NCBI GenBank assembly: GCA_951230915.1 | Contig: OX579636.1 | Coordinates: 36,763,567-36,827,566, forward strand | Length of the DNA: 64,000 bases | Direction of reading: 5' to 3' | From: Antitrichia curtipendula | Lineage: Eukaryota > Streptophyta > Bryopsida > Hypnales > Leucodontaceae | Part shown: piece after piece, positions 36,049-48,800 of the stretch | Layout of the letters: every line of letters starts with the position of its first letter | How positions within the stretch are numbered: the first letter of the stretch is position 1 | Notes under the pieces: model-generated | The model's database searches: none | Told to the model about the DNA's origin: nothing | The model's input: only the letters and a program-made list of their open reading frames with translations | Translations under genes and position numbers: made by a program

Positions 36049-37422
36049 CTAACTTACATAGCTCGGTTCCTTCTCTTGCATGAGCTTTTCATGCTGGAAC
36101 CTGGCATAGAACACCACATCGGTAGGCTTCAACAAATCAGCCAAAGGCAAGGAAAGGTTACGCTTCTTGAGGAACAGGTACCTGGGTCTGATTCTATACT
36201 CAAGACTATACCCGAAGAATTGAGGAAAAGCTCGAAGGTCGACCAACTCACGGCCCATGTCTTCTACCAAGTACCTGAACTTCGGCTGCAAATTCTTCTC
36301 AATGCTGTAGTTGAAAATAGCTGGAAATCTGATGAGCGCTTGCACCGCTTCCTCCTTGGAAAGACCCAATCCTATAAGAAACTCCATCTTGGGAATCAAC
36401 CTGTTTTCTACGCTGGAAGCCAACAGAGTTGCATTGTTGGATACCACAACTGACATGTGGTTAAACCCCAGGGCTTGCAGGAACCGCAGGGTAGGCCGCA
36501 GCTGATCCTCTACACTTGCAGTCAACATGCGTGCACACCTGTTGATCACTTTCCCTATGTCTTTTTCCTGCAACCCCACTTCTTTGAGCAGAAACGTCAC
36601 CACCGGGAGAAAATTGGCCTCCACGCTGTGTCCCAACAAGAAAGGGTTGTTGTTCAAGATCTTCACCACGTCTCTCCTGCGCAGTTTGGTGGACTCCAGA
36701 AACTTCACCACCGCGCGGATATTTTCCACAGAGCAGGTGCTGAGCGAAGGGTACTTGGCCATCATCTTACTGGAATCCAAACCCAAGCTCTCTAGAAACA
36801 GGATGACATCCTGAAGATGTTGAGAAGCTCGAAAATTTCGGATGGGATCATGCTCCTTGCCAATAGGGTTTCGTACACCTTCCACAACTAACCGCCACCT
36901 GATCATATCAGGCCTGGAGTAAAAACTACGTTGCTTGTTCTGACCATGCCTTGAGGATCTTGAAGTTGTACTAGCCTCCTCATCACTATCCCCAAGGAAA
37001 CTCCCTTCTGAAGTTGACGACCTTTCCACATTGTCTTGCACATTCTCTCGAAATGTTGTACTATGAACCTCTTTCGAAGGTTCTTCTACCGAGGGTGTAG
37101 AACTTTTTGCTGTCACATTTTCCCATCCAGGAAGCTCCTCAGCCACCAGAAAAGATGGATCCACTCGCCAGCAGGAAGACTCGACGACAGGCTCAGCGTC
37201 GATGACACTGGATTGACTTCGAGGATTGCAGCTTGTGCGCACAGTTGTTGAATTGCTTGTGCTAGAAGAGGCCGAATTGCGAACACGCACCTGTTGTATG
37301 GGGGGTAGGATCGACTGACTACCTGTGGGCTCGACCTTGCATGCTCCGGGCACTGTCGTTAATTGATTCAGATACAAACCTGAATGAGGCATAGTGCTGA
37401 GATGCGTCCACATCGTCACCAT
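36049..37422 (-). CDS. mTERF-family organellar protein, single exon
   Basis: An uninterrupted 457-codon frame. Residues 1 to about 205 are Ser/Thr-rich and poorly ordered, suiting a transit peptide plus linker. From about 210 to 445 there are six to seven mTERF helical repeats of about 36 residues with the usual proline and VEN/VEx spacing: MMAKYPSLSTCSVENIRAVV; VVKILNNNPFLLGHSVEANF; INRCARMLTASVEDQLRPTL; ALIRFPAIFNYSIEKNLQPK; DLRAFPQFFGYSLEYRIRPR. mTERF proteins bind organellar nucleic acids and act in transcription termination, transcript processing or intron splicing in plastids or mitochondria. Target organelle and site are not visible. The last codons read AGC TAT GTA AGT TAG, which also forms a strong GTAAGT donor, so a further exon may exist downstream. 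An AACCCTAAACC telobox-like motif sits at 37450-37460, just above the start. Confidence 0.85.
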   Translation of the reverse strand: MVTMWTHLSTMPHSGLYLNQLTTVPGACKVEPTGSQSILPPIQQVRVRNSASSSTSNSTTVRTSCNPRSQSSVIDAEPVVESSCWRVDPSFLVAEELPGWENVTAKSSTPSVEEPSKEVHSTTFRENVQDNVERSSTSEGSFLGDSDEEASTTSRSSRHGQNKQRSFYSRPDMIRWRLVVEGVRNPIGKEHDPIRNFRASQHLQDVILFLESLGLDSSKMMAKYPSLSTCSVENIRAVVKFLESTKLRRRDVVKILNNNPFLLGHSVEANFLPVVTFLLKEVGLQEKDIGKVINRCARMLTASVEDQLRPTLRFLQALGFNHMSVVVSNNATLLASSVENRLIPKMEFLIGLGLSKEEAVQALIRFPAIFNYSIEKNLQPKFRYLVEDMGRELVDLRAFPQFFGYSLEYRIRPRYLFLKKRNLSLPLADLLKPTDVVFYARFQHEKLMQEKEPSYVS

Positions 37423-39141
37423 GGACCGTCATGCCACTGTCCCGGACATAACCCTAAACCGCCTCCTTAAAATCAACCCCTCTGGCAGTCCGAATTCACA
37501 AAACCTTGGCAGTGGTTTACGGTCAACGAGTAAATTCCGTTCGCAATTGTGAAATGAAGGAAAACCTAGTCTCACGAGGTAATGCCAAGTTCTTGAGCGG
37601 TCATCAATCCTGCTCCAACATCAGAAATCGCATCAGTTTCAGACATATTGCATACTCAAACCTTCACAACAGAATTAGCAAAAAAAAGCACACACCGAAG
37701 TCTGAATTAAACGACAGTCGAAGGTAAGGCACCGGTACACGCAACCCTAAAACCCAGAACATGGAAATTCAAGAACAGGGAAAAAACAACTTCTAACCAC
37801 TGCCAACTCCAGATTCTCCCTCCTAATCCAAAAAACTCTCATATCTATGATTTCATAGCAAAAAAATTTATAAAATTTAAAATCGTCTCAAACCCCTCCC
37901 AGAGCACATCATAGCATAGCATAAAAACAGAAGAAAAAAATTCTAACCATCTAATCTAGTACCAGCACCAGCACATGTGATAACGAAAACAAAACCTTGA
38001 AGAAAAAAACAATTCAAAAATTGCGGCGACAAATTCAATCACAAACGAGCACAAATCAAATTAGATATTCAAATTCACCTCAGTAAGCTTCAAATCTCTT
38101 AAAAAAGACCCAAAACAACACGACGACAAACCTTCAGAGCTCCCACCTCAGAAAGCCCGTAAACATCAACTAGTCCCTGAACCTAAAATCCCAGGAGACG
38201 TTGAAGGAACCGAGACATACCCACGAGCTCCAGAAACGCAATTTGTGATGCCAACACTATTCCAAATACTGTTCCGAAATGCTGGTTCAAAATGGTGGTG
38301 GGGAAAGAGAAGGGGCTACGTGAGAGGCTGGAGCTGGAAGTCTGTGAAAATTGGGTTCGGCGGATGGAGGAGTGCCAGAAGAGTTGCTGAAAGCTGTGAT
38401 TGTTGTGAGTAGATTGTGAGGGGATTGTGAGAAGGGGGTGCAGTAGGTGCGAGAGAGTTTGCAATTGGGATTACTGTGGAGTGAGAAAGCGTGACCATGG
38501 CCGACGCCATAGCCAGCAGCCAGTGGGAGGGGGTCGTGGAGCTCGCGTGGTCCAGTCCGGGAGGGAGGTGGACACGCTGAGTGGATAGGCATGTTCCCTT
38601 GCACGATCCCAACGGCCTTGTTCGCACTGGCGTTTAACTTACCTGTTCTCTCCACTCGACCCTCTCTAAATTGTACTGTACACTCTGTAATTGCACACTC
38701 TAAAGGTGGAAGTGCCTAAAACCAACTTGGACCAATATAGATGCAAGTACGAAGTCCAAGTGTGTACATGGATGGAGAAAATGAATGAGGGGTACATCAT
38801 AAAAATAGAATTTCAAAAATGTATACTATAGTGACTCTCAAAAGTATTTGACTGCTGTCTGTGAATCCATTTGGCATGAAATTGTGGAGAGAGTTTAATA
38901 AATCCGTCTTTCAAATTAATTAGAGTTAATCAACATCATTTAATGCAATATTAGGTGGCTTCCTTTGGGTAATCCAAGTGATATATTTTTGCAGGAGTGG
39001 TTCAATTTATCTCAAATGTGGCCAACTACATATGTTGATTATAGTGACTTCTTTTCCCATTTGTGTTTCCATTGTGAGTAGAGATCTTTGAGAGCTTCCA
39101 AAAGTCTTAAGCTGAGACTCTTCACATTTCTAGTAGTCACA
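37423..39141. other. mTERF upstream region, no further gene supported
   Basis: The part at 38180-38660 is less AT-rich and C/T-rich on the minus strand, with open frames of 93-122 codons in several phases and no family motif. It could be a 5-prime untranslated exon of the mTERF gene with a spliced leader intron at 37.5-38.2 kb. This is inference only. Confidence 0.3.
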
Positions 39142-40216
39142 ATGAAGAATACAAATTTTCATGAGCGTTACAAAGTCATAGCATTGAGTGACACTAGAAG
39201 AAACCTGTGTTTTTCTTGACACATTTTTTGTGACAACCACTTGTTTCTATGTTGTATTTGATGTTACAACTAACACCTTACATTATGTCTAATGTCAATG
39301 TTGACATAAAAACAGGTGGATGTCACCAAAAATGTGTCATGAAAAACACGGGGTTCTTCTAGTGTGAGGAAGGATTTTCACAATGTTTCATAGCCGACCA
39401 TCTTAACATTCCTCAGAGCACATTTGGTCACATTTTAGCTCAGTTCAGAAAAGATGGGGAAGTGTCTAATCGTCCCAGATCAAGAAGACCACATCTTTTG
39501 AGCATTCGGGATAAGAGGCTTGATGTAAGGACTCTCAATCAACCAAAATTAGGCATTGTGGCGGTTGTAGGGGATAGTTTGAGAACTCAGGGTCTTTATT
39601 TGTGTGATGAGATTGTCCGTCAAAATATTTGGAGGCAAGGGCTTGGGGCTAGAGTGAAGAGGAAGAAACCATTGTTGATAAAGAGGCATAGGCAGAAGCG
39701 TTTGCAGTGGACAAAGGCTTCACATGACTACGATGTAAAAAACTAAAGTCATGTCATTTGGTCAGATGAGTCCAAATTCAATGTTTTTGGTTCAGATGGT
39801 CGTCAATGATGTTGGAAAAATCCTACAGAGCCTCTTTGTGATTGCCATGTGCAACATACAGTTAAACATGGTGGTGGTAGCATTATAGTATGGGGCTGCA
39901 TGAGCTGGATAAGTGTAGGAAACTTTATCGCATTGATGGCATTATGAATTCGCAAGTTTATCTTGACATTTTGAGTTTTCTTTGTATTATCATGATTTCC
40001 TACTTAATCAACGTATATTCTTGGCCATGCTTTTTGCATACTTCTTTCAAATTCTTTTTATCATTTCAATTTTCTTTTCACGAATTTTTCATAACGTGTT
40101 CTTGACAGCATATATAATATCTATGATGAATCTTGCTTACTATTTCTCATTAGTCCAAAAGCTTTTGTCCAATTTTCACGGTCATAGGTAGTGGCCAAGT
40201 ACTTTTGTGAGTCACT
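39142..40216 (+). pseudogene. Tc1/mariner transposase remnant
   Basis: ATG at 39142 begins MKNTNFHERYKVIALSE. The frame is interrupted by a CACTA MITE and resumes EGFSQCFIADHLNIPQSTFG and HILAQFRKDGEVSNRPRSRR, a paired-like helix-turn-helix of Tc1 elements. Further on are RHRQKRLQWTKASHDYD, an in-frame TAA, HVIWSDESKFNVFGSDGR with the first catalytic Asp, a TGA, TVKHGGGSIIVWGCMSW, and after a frameshift RIDGIMNSQVYLDIL. The second Asp (QQDN-type) and the Glu are not found. A terminal-repeat-like AAGTACTTTTGTGAGTCACT occurs at 40198-40217, followed by GTA. The element is inactive. It would have moved by cut-and-paste into TA sites. Confidence 0.75.
39192..39364. mobile_element. CACTA-type MITE, 173 bp
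   Basis: It begins CACTAGAAGAAACCTGTG and ends CACGGGGTTCTTCTAGTG. About 60 bp of each end pair as an imperfect inverted repeat (CACATTTTTTGTGACA / TGTCACCAAAAATGTG). The flanks are TGA at 39189-39191 and TGA at 39365-39367, the 3-bp target duplication of the CACTA (En/Spm) superfamily. It sits inside the Tc1-like reading frame. Removing it with one TGA leaves that frame continuous. Confidence 0.9.
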
Positions 40217-43200
40217 GTATATTCATACAAATTTTAAAAACTTACATATTTTCTCTAAAGAAATTTATGATTTTCAATTGCTAATGAGTTTTAAATGGTC
40301 TCATATATTGATTTTGCATCAAAGTATGCGAAATTGCTTGAGTAGATGGTAATATGTGCCAACACATAAGCTATTGTTGCATCATCATGTTGACTGTGGA
40401 AGGATGCAGACTTGTCATCAAGGTAGTCAATTAAAAATTATCAAATTCTACAATGCATTCTTCAATTCTATAATTTCTTTAAAATTTGTTTATAGAATAA
40501 TTTTAAACCAAATGCCCTTATTGAGTTAACTGTAAAACGCCTACAACAACATTTTATGTCATTTGGATGATTTTAGGCAGACCTCTATGGTGCCTATAGC
40601 AATGGATGTCTGGCCAAAGTGCGGAACTATTATAACAAGTCGCAACCGTACGGTGATCAATGCTACTAGTGCATTTGAACCAAACATGTCATTGTCATCA
40701 CTGGGAATCTGGGATGCAACACTGCCGATATGGTTCCACCAATTGTGATGTAGTGCAATTGATGATTAATTATGCGTTGCTCGGCAAGCAAGATACCATC
40801 AACTACAATATTCAGAAGCAAGGACGTCATCCCCTAGCATCAAGTACAATTTCTATTTCCCCAGGGACTTTCTTGTTTGGCACATCATAAATTTAAAAAT
40901 GTGCAACTTGGTCATCTGCCTATAAATGATGGAAGCCTATGTGGACCTCGACATGTCTTGCGGCAACTTATACAACAACAATCGCCTCAAAAAGGGCACT
41001 ACTCAACATGCTACGGCGGAGAAGGTGGCTATGATATTCAAAAAGCTCGAACTAGCAAACATTGGAGTTTCTTCTACAAGATCCATAGTATGTGAGACCA
41101 GGTAAGTCAACCATGTTTCTTTTTATATTAGTGTTTATCAAAAAATTACACTTTGTACCTTGAGATTGTTAGTTGGTTCTTTTTGTGTCCAAAAGTAAAG
41201 TTGGGTTGGGCAACAAATTGCCATTTGTATTGCATGCTAGCCCAAATGCAATGTGGTGGGATTTGAAGATAAAGTTGCACCTATTGATTTTGTTGTGTTT
41301 TCAGAGAACTCACACTTAGTTTTTTGGAGTACTTTAAAAAAAAATTAATAATTTAAAAAATATGGCCAATATATATACATTTAAGAAGATTGTGTTATAA
41401 AAAGATAAAGTTAGAAAGATTCTATGAGTAGGAGAACTAAAAAAGTGCGAAATCTCAAAGAAATAGATACTTCAATATTTTTATTTGTAAAAAATAGGAA
41501 AAAAATTTAAAATTAAAATTAAAATTTGTAAAAATTCTATAGAAATGGTCATTTGCCAAAAGAACCACCAAAATAGTATTTTTCATATTTTGAAATGAAA
41601 GTAAAAAGAAGCTCACTTGGTGGAATTCTATACAATAAACAATTAATTATTTTTAGAATTCCTTTTAAAAATAGTTGCAAGTCTATTAGAAGACCGTTTC
41701 TTTCAAATTTCAATTCCAAAATTATTTTTGCGGGTCCTAAACTATCCACCCACCCCCCAAATTGGTAAATGTAACAAAAATTGGAGGCTATTTTTGGATA
41801 GTTAAACATTTTTGAAAAATGCAAAAAAATAGCTAGGGTATATACTCCTTTACCCAAAATGATCTTCACGTTTGACAAAATGTTCCAAATTAAGGGTGAA
41901 AATAACATTATTTAAGTTAATTGATTTCAAGGTACACGTAGAGTTCAATGCTTTCCAATTGTTCTAAAATTTTGAGTCTTGGTTATGTTTTCAAACTGTC
42001 GATTTTAAGTATTTAAAAATAGGATTTTTAGAGCATTTGGAAAAAGTTATCCAGAGTTACAGAACACTACTCTCATGGCTATTGCAACAAATCAAACTTG
42101 GGTGCATGTGGATGCCACATTGATCACGCAAAAGAATAATGAAAAGGACATTAGGGACATTCTATAAAAAATTAAGTCAATGAAAAATTCAAGGGATGTT
42201 GCTTTGTACAACCCATGACCACCAATTTTTTCACTTTAGAGGCTTCTCATTTTTGGCATTGTTTCTCTTGACATTCTAAAAAAAAATCAATTTGTAGGCC
42301 TTTCCTTCCACGTTATAACAGGAAGATCACTTTGAGATACAAAATAGATGGAAACCAAAAGATCATTTTGGTACAGAAGGTGTATATAATAGTCATAAAT
42401 ACCTTACCTATGAATCTTGAATCATTTTAATCTAAGATGCAAAAGTTATGGCCCAAAAATAAATTAGCAAATAGAGTGTGATAAAAAATAGTATAGGTGT
42501 TTCTTGCAATCACCTACATCCATGGCATCTACATCTTTAGACGCATTACATACCAAGGCTTGCACATGCTACGGGTTGAATTCCGTTCAATTGGGACAAT
42601 GGGGCATTTCATTAGTAGGAAGCCAATTTCTAAACGATGTACTTATCATAATAGAAGTTACTGAAGTAGATGTAAATAGACAAAATCGTGTTGCAAGAAA
42701 TGACACTTAGATAGAAGCATCCATAATCATGAATTTAAGAATTTTTAATATGATGTCTATTAATAGACATCCAACAAATTATTGGCCCTTGGTAGCAAAA
42801 GAAAAATAATTCTTATTTATTTTCAAATGTATTATTTGGACACTATAGGTATAAGTTGTGAATTTTTAAAGAGCCAACCATAAATGCACCTAATACTGAC
42901 ACTAGGATTTGGTATTCAAATGTAGTACATCCTTGTAATCACATCTATTTACTTCCCAAGATTTTCTAAGATTTTAGAAGAGATAGTTATAGATGCAATG
43001 CATGTTATAGGTGTTTCTACCTTATAATGCATCACAACTGGATCATTGGATGTATATGCCTATCTTATAGAGCCATTTGAAGACCCTAAATCCTAGCTCA
43101 TCCTTTAAAAAGTCCCCAGAGAATGTCATGCGTGCACAAGTTTAAGCCACCATGTTTAAAGAGGTCTTAAAGATGGGAGAGGCGTTGAGTAAAGGTTTTA

Positions 43201-46200
43201 GCTAGGCTTTCACCTCACTTTAGGTCCAAGAACTCTAAACCAAATTTGACATCATCATTGCTATTGAATTTTGCATTATAAAACTTAAATCACTCCATGT
43301 ATCGCAAGGAGCTGAGGAGGTACTATCACTAATGATGCTAAAATGTATCTTTACTCAAGCAAAGAAGAACACCTAGAACAATTGCAATTCATATTTGGTG
43401 TGCTTGTTGGCTTAGAGGTAGAGCAGTTTCTATATGTTTGCAACTATAATTGGCTCCAAAAGTACATAATTGTAAGTTTCCTAAATCGCATATTTCTAGA
43501 ATACTGGAAGCAGTCCAAAAGTCTATTGAATTGTTTTACTCGGTTTTCAAAACAATGTCAAAAGTTCAAGGCTAGTAGAAGTTGGTATGGCCCTATGAAA
43601 TCAATCTCCATAACCTTAATATTTAGACTTTTTCTCGGACTCAATATTCTCAAAGCACTTCGCAACATCTGCAATGTCAATGATAATATGTTGTAATGTG
43701 CTCTTTGAACCACCTAAATAGCTAACTTGGCTAGTCATTACAATATTAGTTTATAAACCAATCAATGGATTAGCCAAATCGTTTAGCGGAATCTTTGAAT
43801 ACTAGATCTATCGATGGATTAGCTAGCTTCTAAGTTGGTAGATTTAGGAGATTAATAGTCTGGTTTCTTTTCTTGGATATTTGAACATTTCATGTGTCCA
43901 AAATCTGATGTCTCATATGTATTATTTGTTCCATATGCAGGATAGATTTAAGCTTGTAGTAGAGTGTATCCCAATTGACACAATTTGTTACGGATTTAAA
44001 GTGCTCTCACCTTTGTTTGTTCTCACGTCACCCTTGCCTTCATCCTCGTCCATCAAACTATCTTTGACCCTCTTCTTGTCTTTAACTATCAATCATAAAC
44101 TGCAGTCATTTAAGTCTACTTGAATACCATGAAGCCAAGCTCACACAACTCACTTCTACAACCACAAGAAAAACATTATTTCCAAGAAGGCGCATTGTGC
44201 TTTCCTTGAGCAAACCTTAGAAATCCTAAAATCACTTCCTAATGCATAAGTATAAGAGAAAGCAATACACCAGTAGGTGCTCACAATCAACAATTTTGAG
44301 TATTGAAAAAATGGGCACTATACCTGAAATTTCCAAAAAATGAACAACTAAAATCACTACAGAGTATTTTTGGAGCATAAATGCCAGCATGCAAAAAATA
44401 TTCTTTAGGAATTCAAGATAACATTAGAAAAATTAACCCTAAATTTTTCTAGGTTGGCATAAATGAAGAATCTAAATGACAAACTCTTATGTTATGTCAA
44501 TCTAATGTGTGGGAAGAAATTTGAGCCAAAGGAGTCAAATTCTTAAGTTTTCAATAAGTGCTCAGTTCGTTATTATTATACTATGGTTATTCTTTGTATT
44601 TTTATTTGAAGTACTAAATTTTGGAAGTATTAATGGGCACCTTGGTTAATGTTGTTATTTTGAATCAACTATTTGAAAAAATGCATAGGCTCATTTGTAC
44701 CTAGCTAGTTGTTGGTCTTCCCCATGCTTACATTGATGCAACCAAAGGATTGAAGCTCATCTTTCTTGAAGTTGTCTTTTAGGGTGATTACTTGGCAATT
44801 GCACTCAAGTTACACGGGTTGTGATTGGCTATAAAATTTCTAAGGCCTATACAATCCCAAAGTGCATCCAATGGTAGTAATTTCAAATTCTAATTATGAA
44901 CTGTTAAAAATTAGAAATTTATTCAAAGATTACCTTATGGTTAATAAAAGTTCACATGTCACTTGAAGTAACACAACTTATCCAAAGTAAATGTGACATT
45001 ACATATCAAAATCACACTATATTTTATGTATTTAAATTAATATAATTTAAGATCTCACTATAATGTATTATTTTCATCAAATAATTTTTAAAGACTTTTA
45101 TGTAATTAATTATAAACTTACTTCCTATGTACAAAACATCATAGTTTTTAGGAATTCATTTAAGAAATTTTCCTATAAAGATATCTCTTGCCACATCTAT
45201 AAGATTTTATAGTTGGTGATAATGCCTTTAAGCTTGAGGTGACTTAAAAACAAGTGATATAAAGTAATAAAAGTTAAAAAAGGTTCAAGTCCCAAGATTC
45301 AAAATGTTGGTAGCTAAAAAATTACAATTAAACATTTGTTTAATATAAAAAGATTATAATCAAAATCTCACTTAAATTCAAAGATTCCATCTATTGTTTT
45401 TCAAACCTTTTTAATGTAGAGGAACAACAAAAAAATTAATATATGATCTACACTAATACAAGGTTTAAAACTTCCATCTATTGCATTTGCAATGGTTTGC
45501 CATTGGTAAACCTAATAAGGAATGATCACACATGCTTAAAAAAATGAAGCATATGTGATTCAAAGTAGTTTGAGATTCAAAGGTTGCATTGATTGCATTA
45601 GAGATGGGTTGCCATTGATGGCTATAAATTTCGTAAAATAATAGCAAAGAAATACATGGCATAATTATATCCACTATTGAAGAGATGTTTTGAAAAGTGT
45701 TCTCGTCCCTTTAAAGTAATGTAAAATAGATGCAAGTAATATTGAAGGAAAACAAAAAAAAATTTGAAATAGAGTATAAAATATATATTTTAATATCCTA
45801 TGGTGTTCTACTATTATTATTTATACATAAAAATTATGCAATAAATTGTATTGTGCACTAGAGTTCCATTTTTTTCCTATTCTTAGTGACAATTTTTTTG
45901 AAAACTTAAAAATTCAAAATCTTGAAGTCTTGAAATATATAAATATAAAATTTTAAATTATCACATTAAAGTTTATAGTTTGTAACTTTGTAACTTTGTA
46001 ACTTGTATATTTAAAAAATTTAAAGCTTGTGTTTTATAAATTTTAAAAATTATAATTTAAAATTTTATTTATTTATTAATTTTAAAAATTAAAAAACTAA
46101 AAAGTGTAATGTTTGAATTATAAACTAGATTAGTATTTCAAAAGAAAAAGTTCTTACCTACTTCAATAAACTTTAAATGGCCATTAGTCCAATACAATGT

Positions 46201-47985
46201 AGATGAAAGGACATATGAAAAGGTAGGCAAACTCAAAGTAATTGTGACATCAAAGTTATGGTGCTTTGATTTTAGTGCCTTCAAATCTTTGTGGTTTCAA
46301 TTGCAAATCTTTGAACAAATTTCTCTATTGCACTCACAATGGATTACCATTGGTGAACATAAAAATGTATGATTATGCATGTTTTGGGAGCATGAAGGGT
46401 AAGTAATTTGAAGTAGTTTGAACAACTACAATACACCAATTCCTATCATGCACCATCGTGTGCATGAAGTGCTCAATTTATTGTAACTTTGTCCCAAGAG
46501 ACACATATTCCTCACTTCAAAACCTTTACCATTTTACCACATCTAATTTTTGACCTTCTTAAGAAATTTCAAGAAAATTTCTACCTCATTGTTTTTATAA
46601 AACGCACATTTGACAGAAAAAATATGTATATATAATTTTGTTTATACCCTTAAAAATCAATCAAAGATTTTGAGTATCAAAGTTCATTTTTTAATTGCAA
46701 TAAATACTAAAGTAATATGAAAATAAAAAATACTTGTATATATCCTTGTGATTGTAAATATTTGTATCCAAAAACTCAAAAAAGTTCAATTGCTATCAAT
46801 GACATATCTAAAGTGTGTATGATTAATGTGCCATGACAAGATACTAATTTGTGAGATTTTACTTATTTATACCATGTAGAGATGTTATCATTGATTTTTT
46901 CAATGTTGTGATGTAGTTTGAATACACTCAATTTGTCAAACTCTTTCTTATATATGCAATGAGCATTTTTTCACATTCAATTTGCATTTAATAGTTGAAA
47001 TCTTTTGAAGTTCCAAAAATAGTGTGTAGTACTATACTAGGGCAAATAAATCGTGAGCATTGTAGCTTACAAACATCACATGACAAGTCATCTATTAGCA
47101 AAAGATGTCCTTATCATTGAGAAGTGATGAAAAATAGAAGTAATTGGTATTGAAGAGCAACAAAAGATAGTATATAAAATTTATATTTTAATGTATTATT
47201 TTACTATTATTTTTTATATATTTTAAATATTTAGTGCTTTAAATTATGTAATAGAACATTACTTCATTCTACATTAGGACATTATGAATGACAAGCAATT
47301 TGAAATTTGACTATTTTTTTATTTATAAAATTATAGATTTTTAACTTTTTAAGTAAATAAAAATTTTAACTTTTAATGATTTAATTTTTTAAATAGACAG
47401 TCTTTAACTTATAAATTTATAATATTGCAAAAGAGGAAGATCTAGCATAATATAGCAAACTTTGACAAGTCATCAATCTAATGCATTGTAGATAAAATGA
47501 CATATCCAAATATGTAGCCAAAACTTTTAGCAAAACCCAAAACAACTCTAGCTCCAAAGTTATAGTCTTAATAAGTAGTGTCTTCAAAATATGTGACTTT
47601 AATCATGTAGCCTCAAGAGAAGATTGTCCACCCAATCCTCAAAAAATCCCATGACCATTGAAAATTTGTCAAATAGATCTTGTCTTCAATACACTAAAGC
47701 TTAAACAACATGAACCATGAATGATTTTAGAACCATGAATGATTTTAGATGATGAAAAGATTCAAATAATTGATAACATGATCATATGGTGAAAACAACA
47801 TCATGTTAATTCAAATTCAAATGGCTTGACTTAAGGGCACAAGGTTCAAAATTAGAGTAGTTTAAAATTCAAAGATTTCAATTAATTGGGATTATTATTT
47901 AGAAGAGACTTATGTTCAAAGATTTCAATTGCATTTGCAGTGACTAGCTATTGTTGAATGAAAAATATTTTAATGAAAAATCTTT
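40217..47985. other. AT-rich gene desert with decayed repeats
   Basis: No gene is supported. Frames are short and lack family motifs, with the possible exception listed at 43343. Small items: a doubled 19-bp GAACCATGAATGATTTTAG at about 47715-47755, and long AT-biased runs around 45.8-46.1 kb. Confidence 0.55.
43343..43696 (+). pseudogene. Possible retrotransposon reverse-transcriptase scrap
   Basis: The start MYLYSSKEEHLEQLQFIFGV resembles the YSSxxEEHLxHLxxVFxxL stretch of Ty3/gypsy reverse transcriptase. The rest of the frame does not continue the family, and the catalytic YLDD motif is not visible. It may be a chance resemblance or a very decayed fragment. Confidence 0.2.
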
Positions 47986-47989
47986 GGAA

Positions 47990-48800
47990 TGCCCCAAAGC
48001 TTCTCGAATCCCTAAAGGACCAATTGTCCCCTTGGGGGACAATTTGGGTCTGGGTAGGTTCCTACAATCTCAATTTTTAGTGAATTTTTTTAAGGATGTG
48101 TGGTTTTGTAAGAGTTTTGTGAATATATAATTTTTTTAAATTTCAATCAATGTTTAGGAGAAAAGTTATGGCACAATAAGCTGAAAATGGAGGTTGGCAG
48201 CAACACAAAAAAATCACAAAAAGCCAAAATAAAATTTGAAATTTTTTCACCTAAAACTATATATTTTTGTCTACATTTGAAGCTTTGATTCATTCTATTT
48301 GGAGTAGTGATGAGAAAGCTATGAGTAATCTTAGTTTTTCGGGCAATCTAAGCATCCTCATGAAAAAATAATTTATAAGATTCATTTTTGAATGCAATTT
48401 TTATAATTTTCCAAAAATAATTGTTAGACATGGTTGTATTTGCTTGCTAGAATAATCTCACAGTTGGAATTATTGTGTTTCAATTTCATCTTAGAGCTAT
48501 TCACGATTTAGTTTTTCCCTCAATCTTGAACCCACTTCTACTTAACAATTTTTAATGAATAAAAATTAAGTGTTTTTTTCTTGAATTTTTTTCCTAGATT
48601 TCCAACTCAAGTATTCAACATAAAAAATTAGAAATCCAAAATTGATAGTACAAAAAATTTACGTTTAGAAGATTCAAAGCAAAAAATTATAGTCAAACAA
48701 GGTGCAAAAAAACTTGCATTTTTCTTCACTTTGGATGCAAATAGCTTGCAATCTATGCGGTCAAATTTTCTAAAATTTCTAGCATATGTTCTTCAACTAG
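47990..48800. repeat. Family M2 element, decayed inverted copy
   Basis: It starts near GAATCCCTAAAGGACCAATTG and includes a short palindrome, AATTGTCCCC/GGGGGACAATT. Sequence at 48100-48360 (GGAGAAAAGTTATGGCACAA, GGTTGGCAG) matches the interior of 13817-14395 in reverse. The part near 48780 (CATATGTTCTTCAACTAGTC) matches about 52655 inside the 51795-52796 element. The far end is not defined. Confidence 0.4.

Noticed and set aside
38183..38655. Overlapping 93-122-codon minus-strand frames
   Set aside because: Three phases are open at once with C/T-rich composition and no recognisable domain. Kept only as a possible leader of the mTERF gene.
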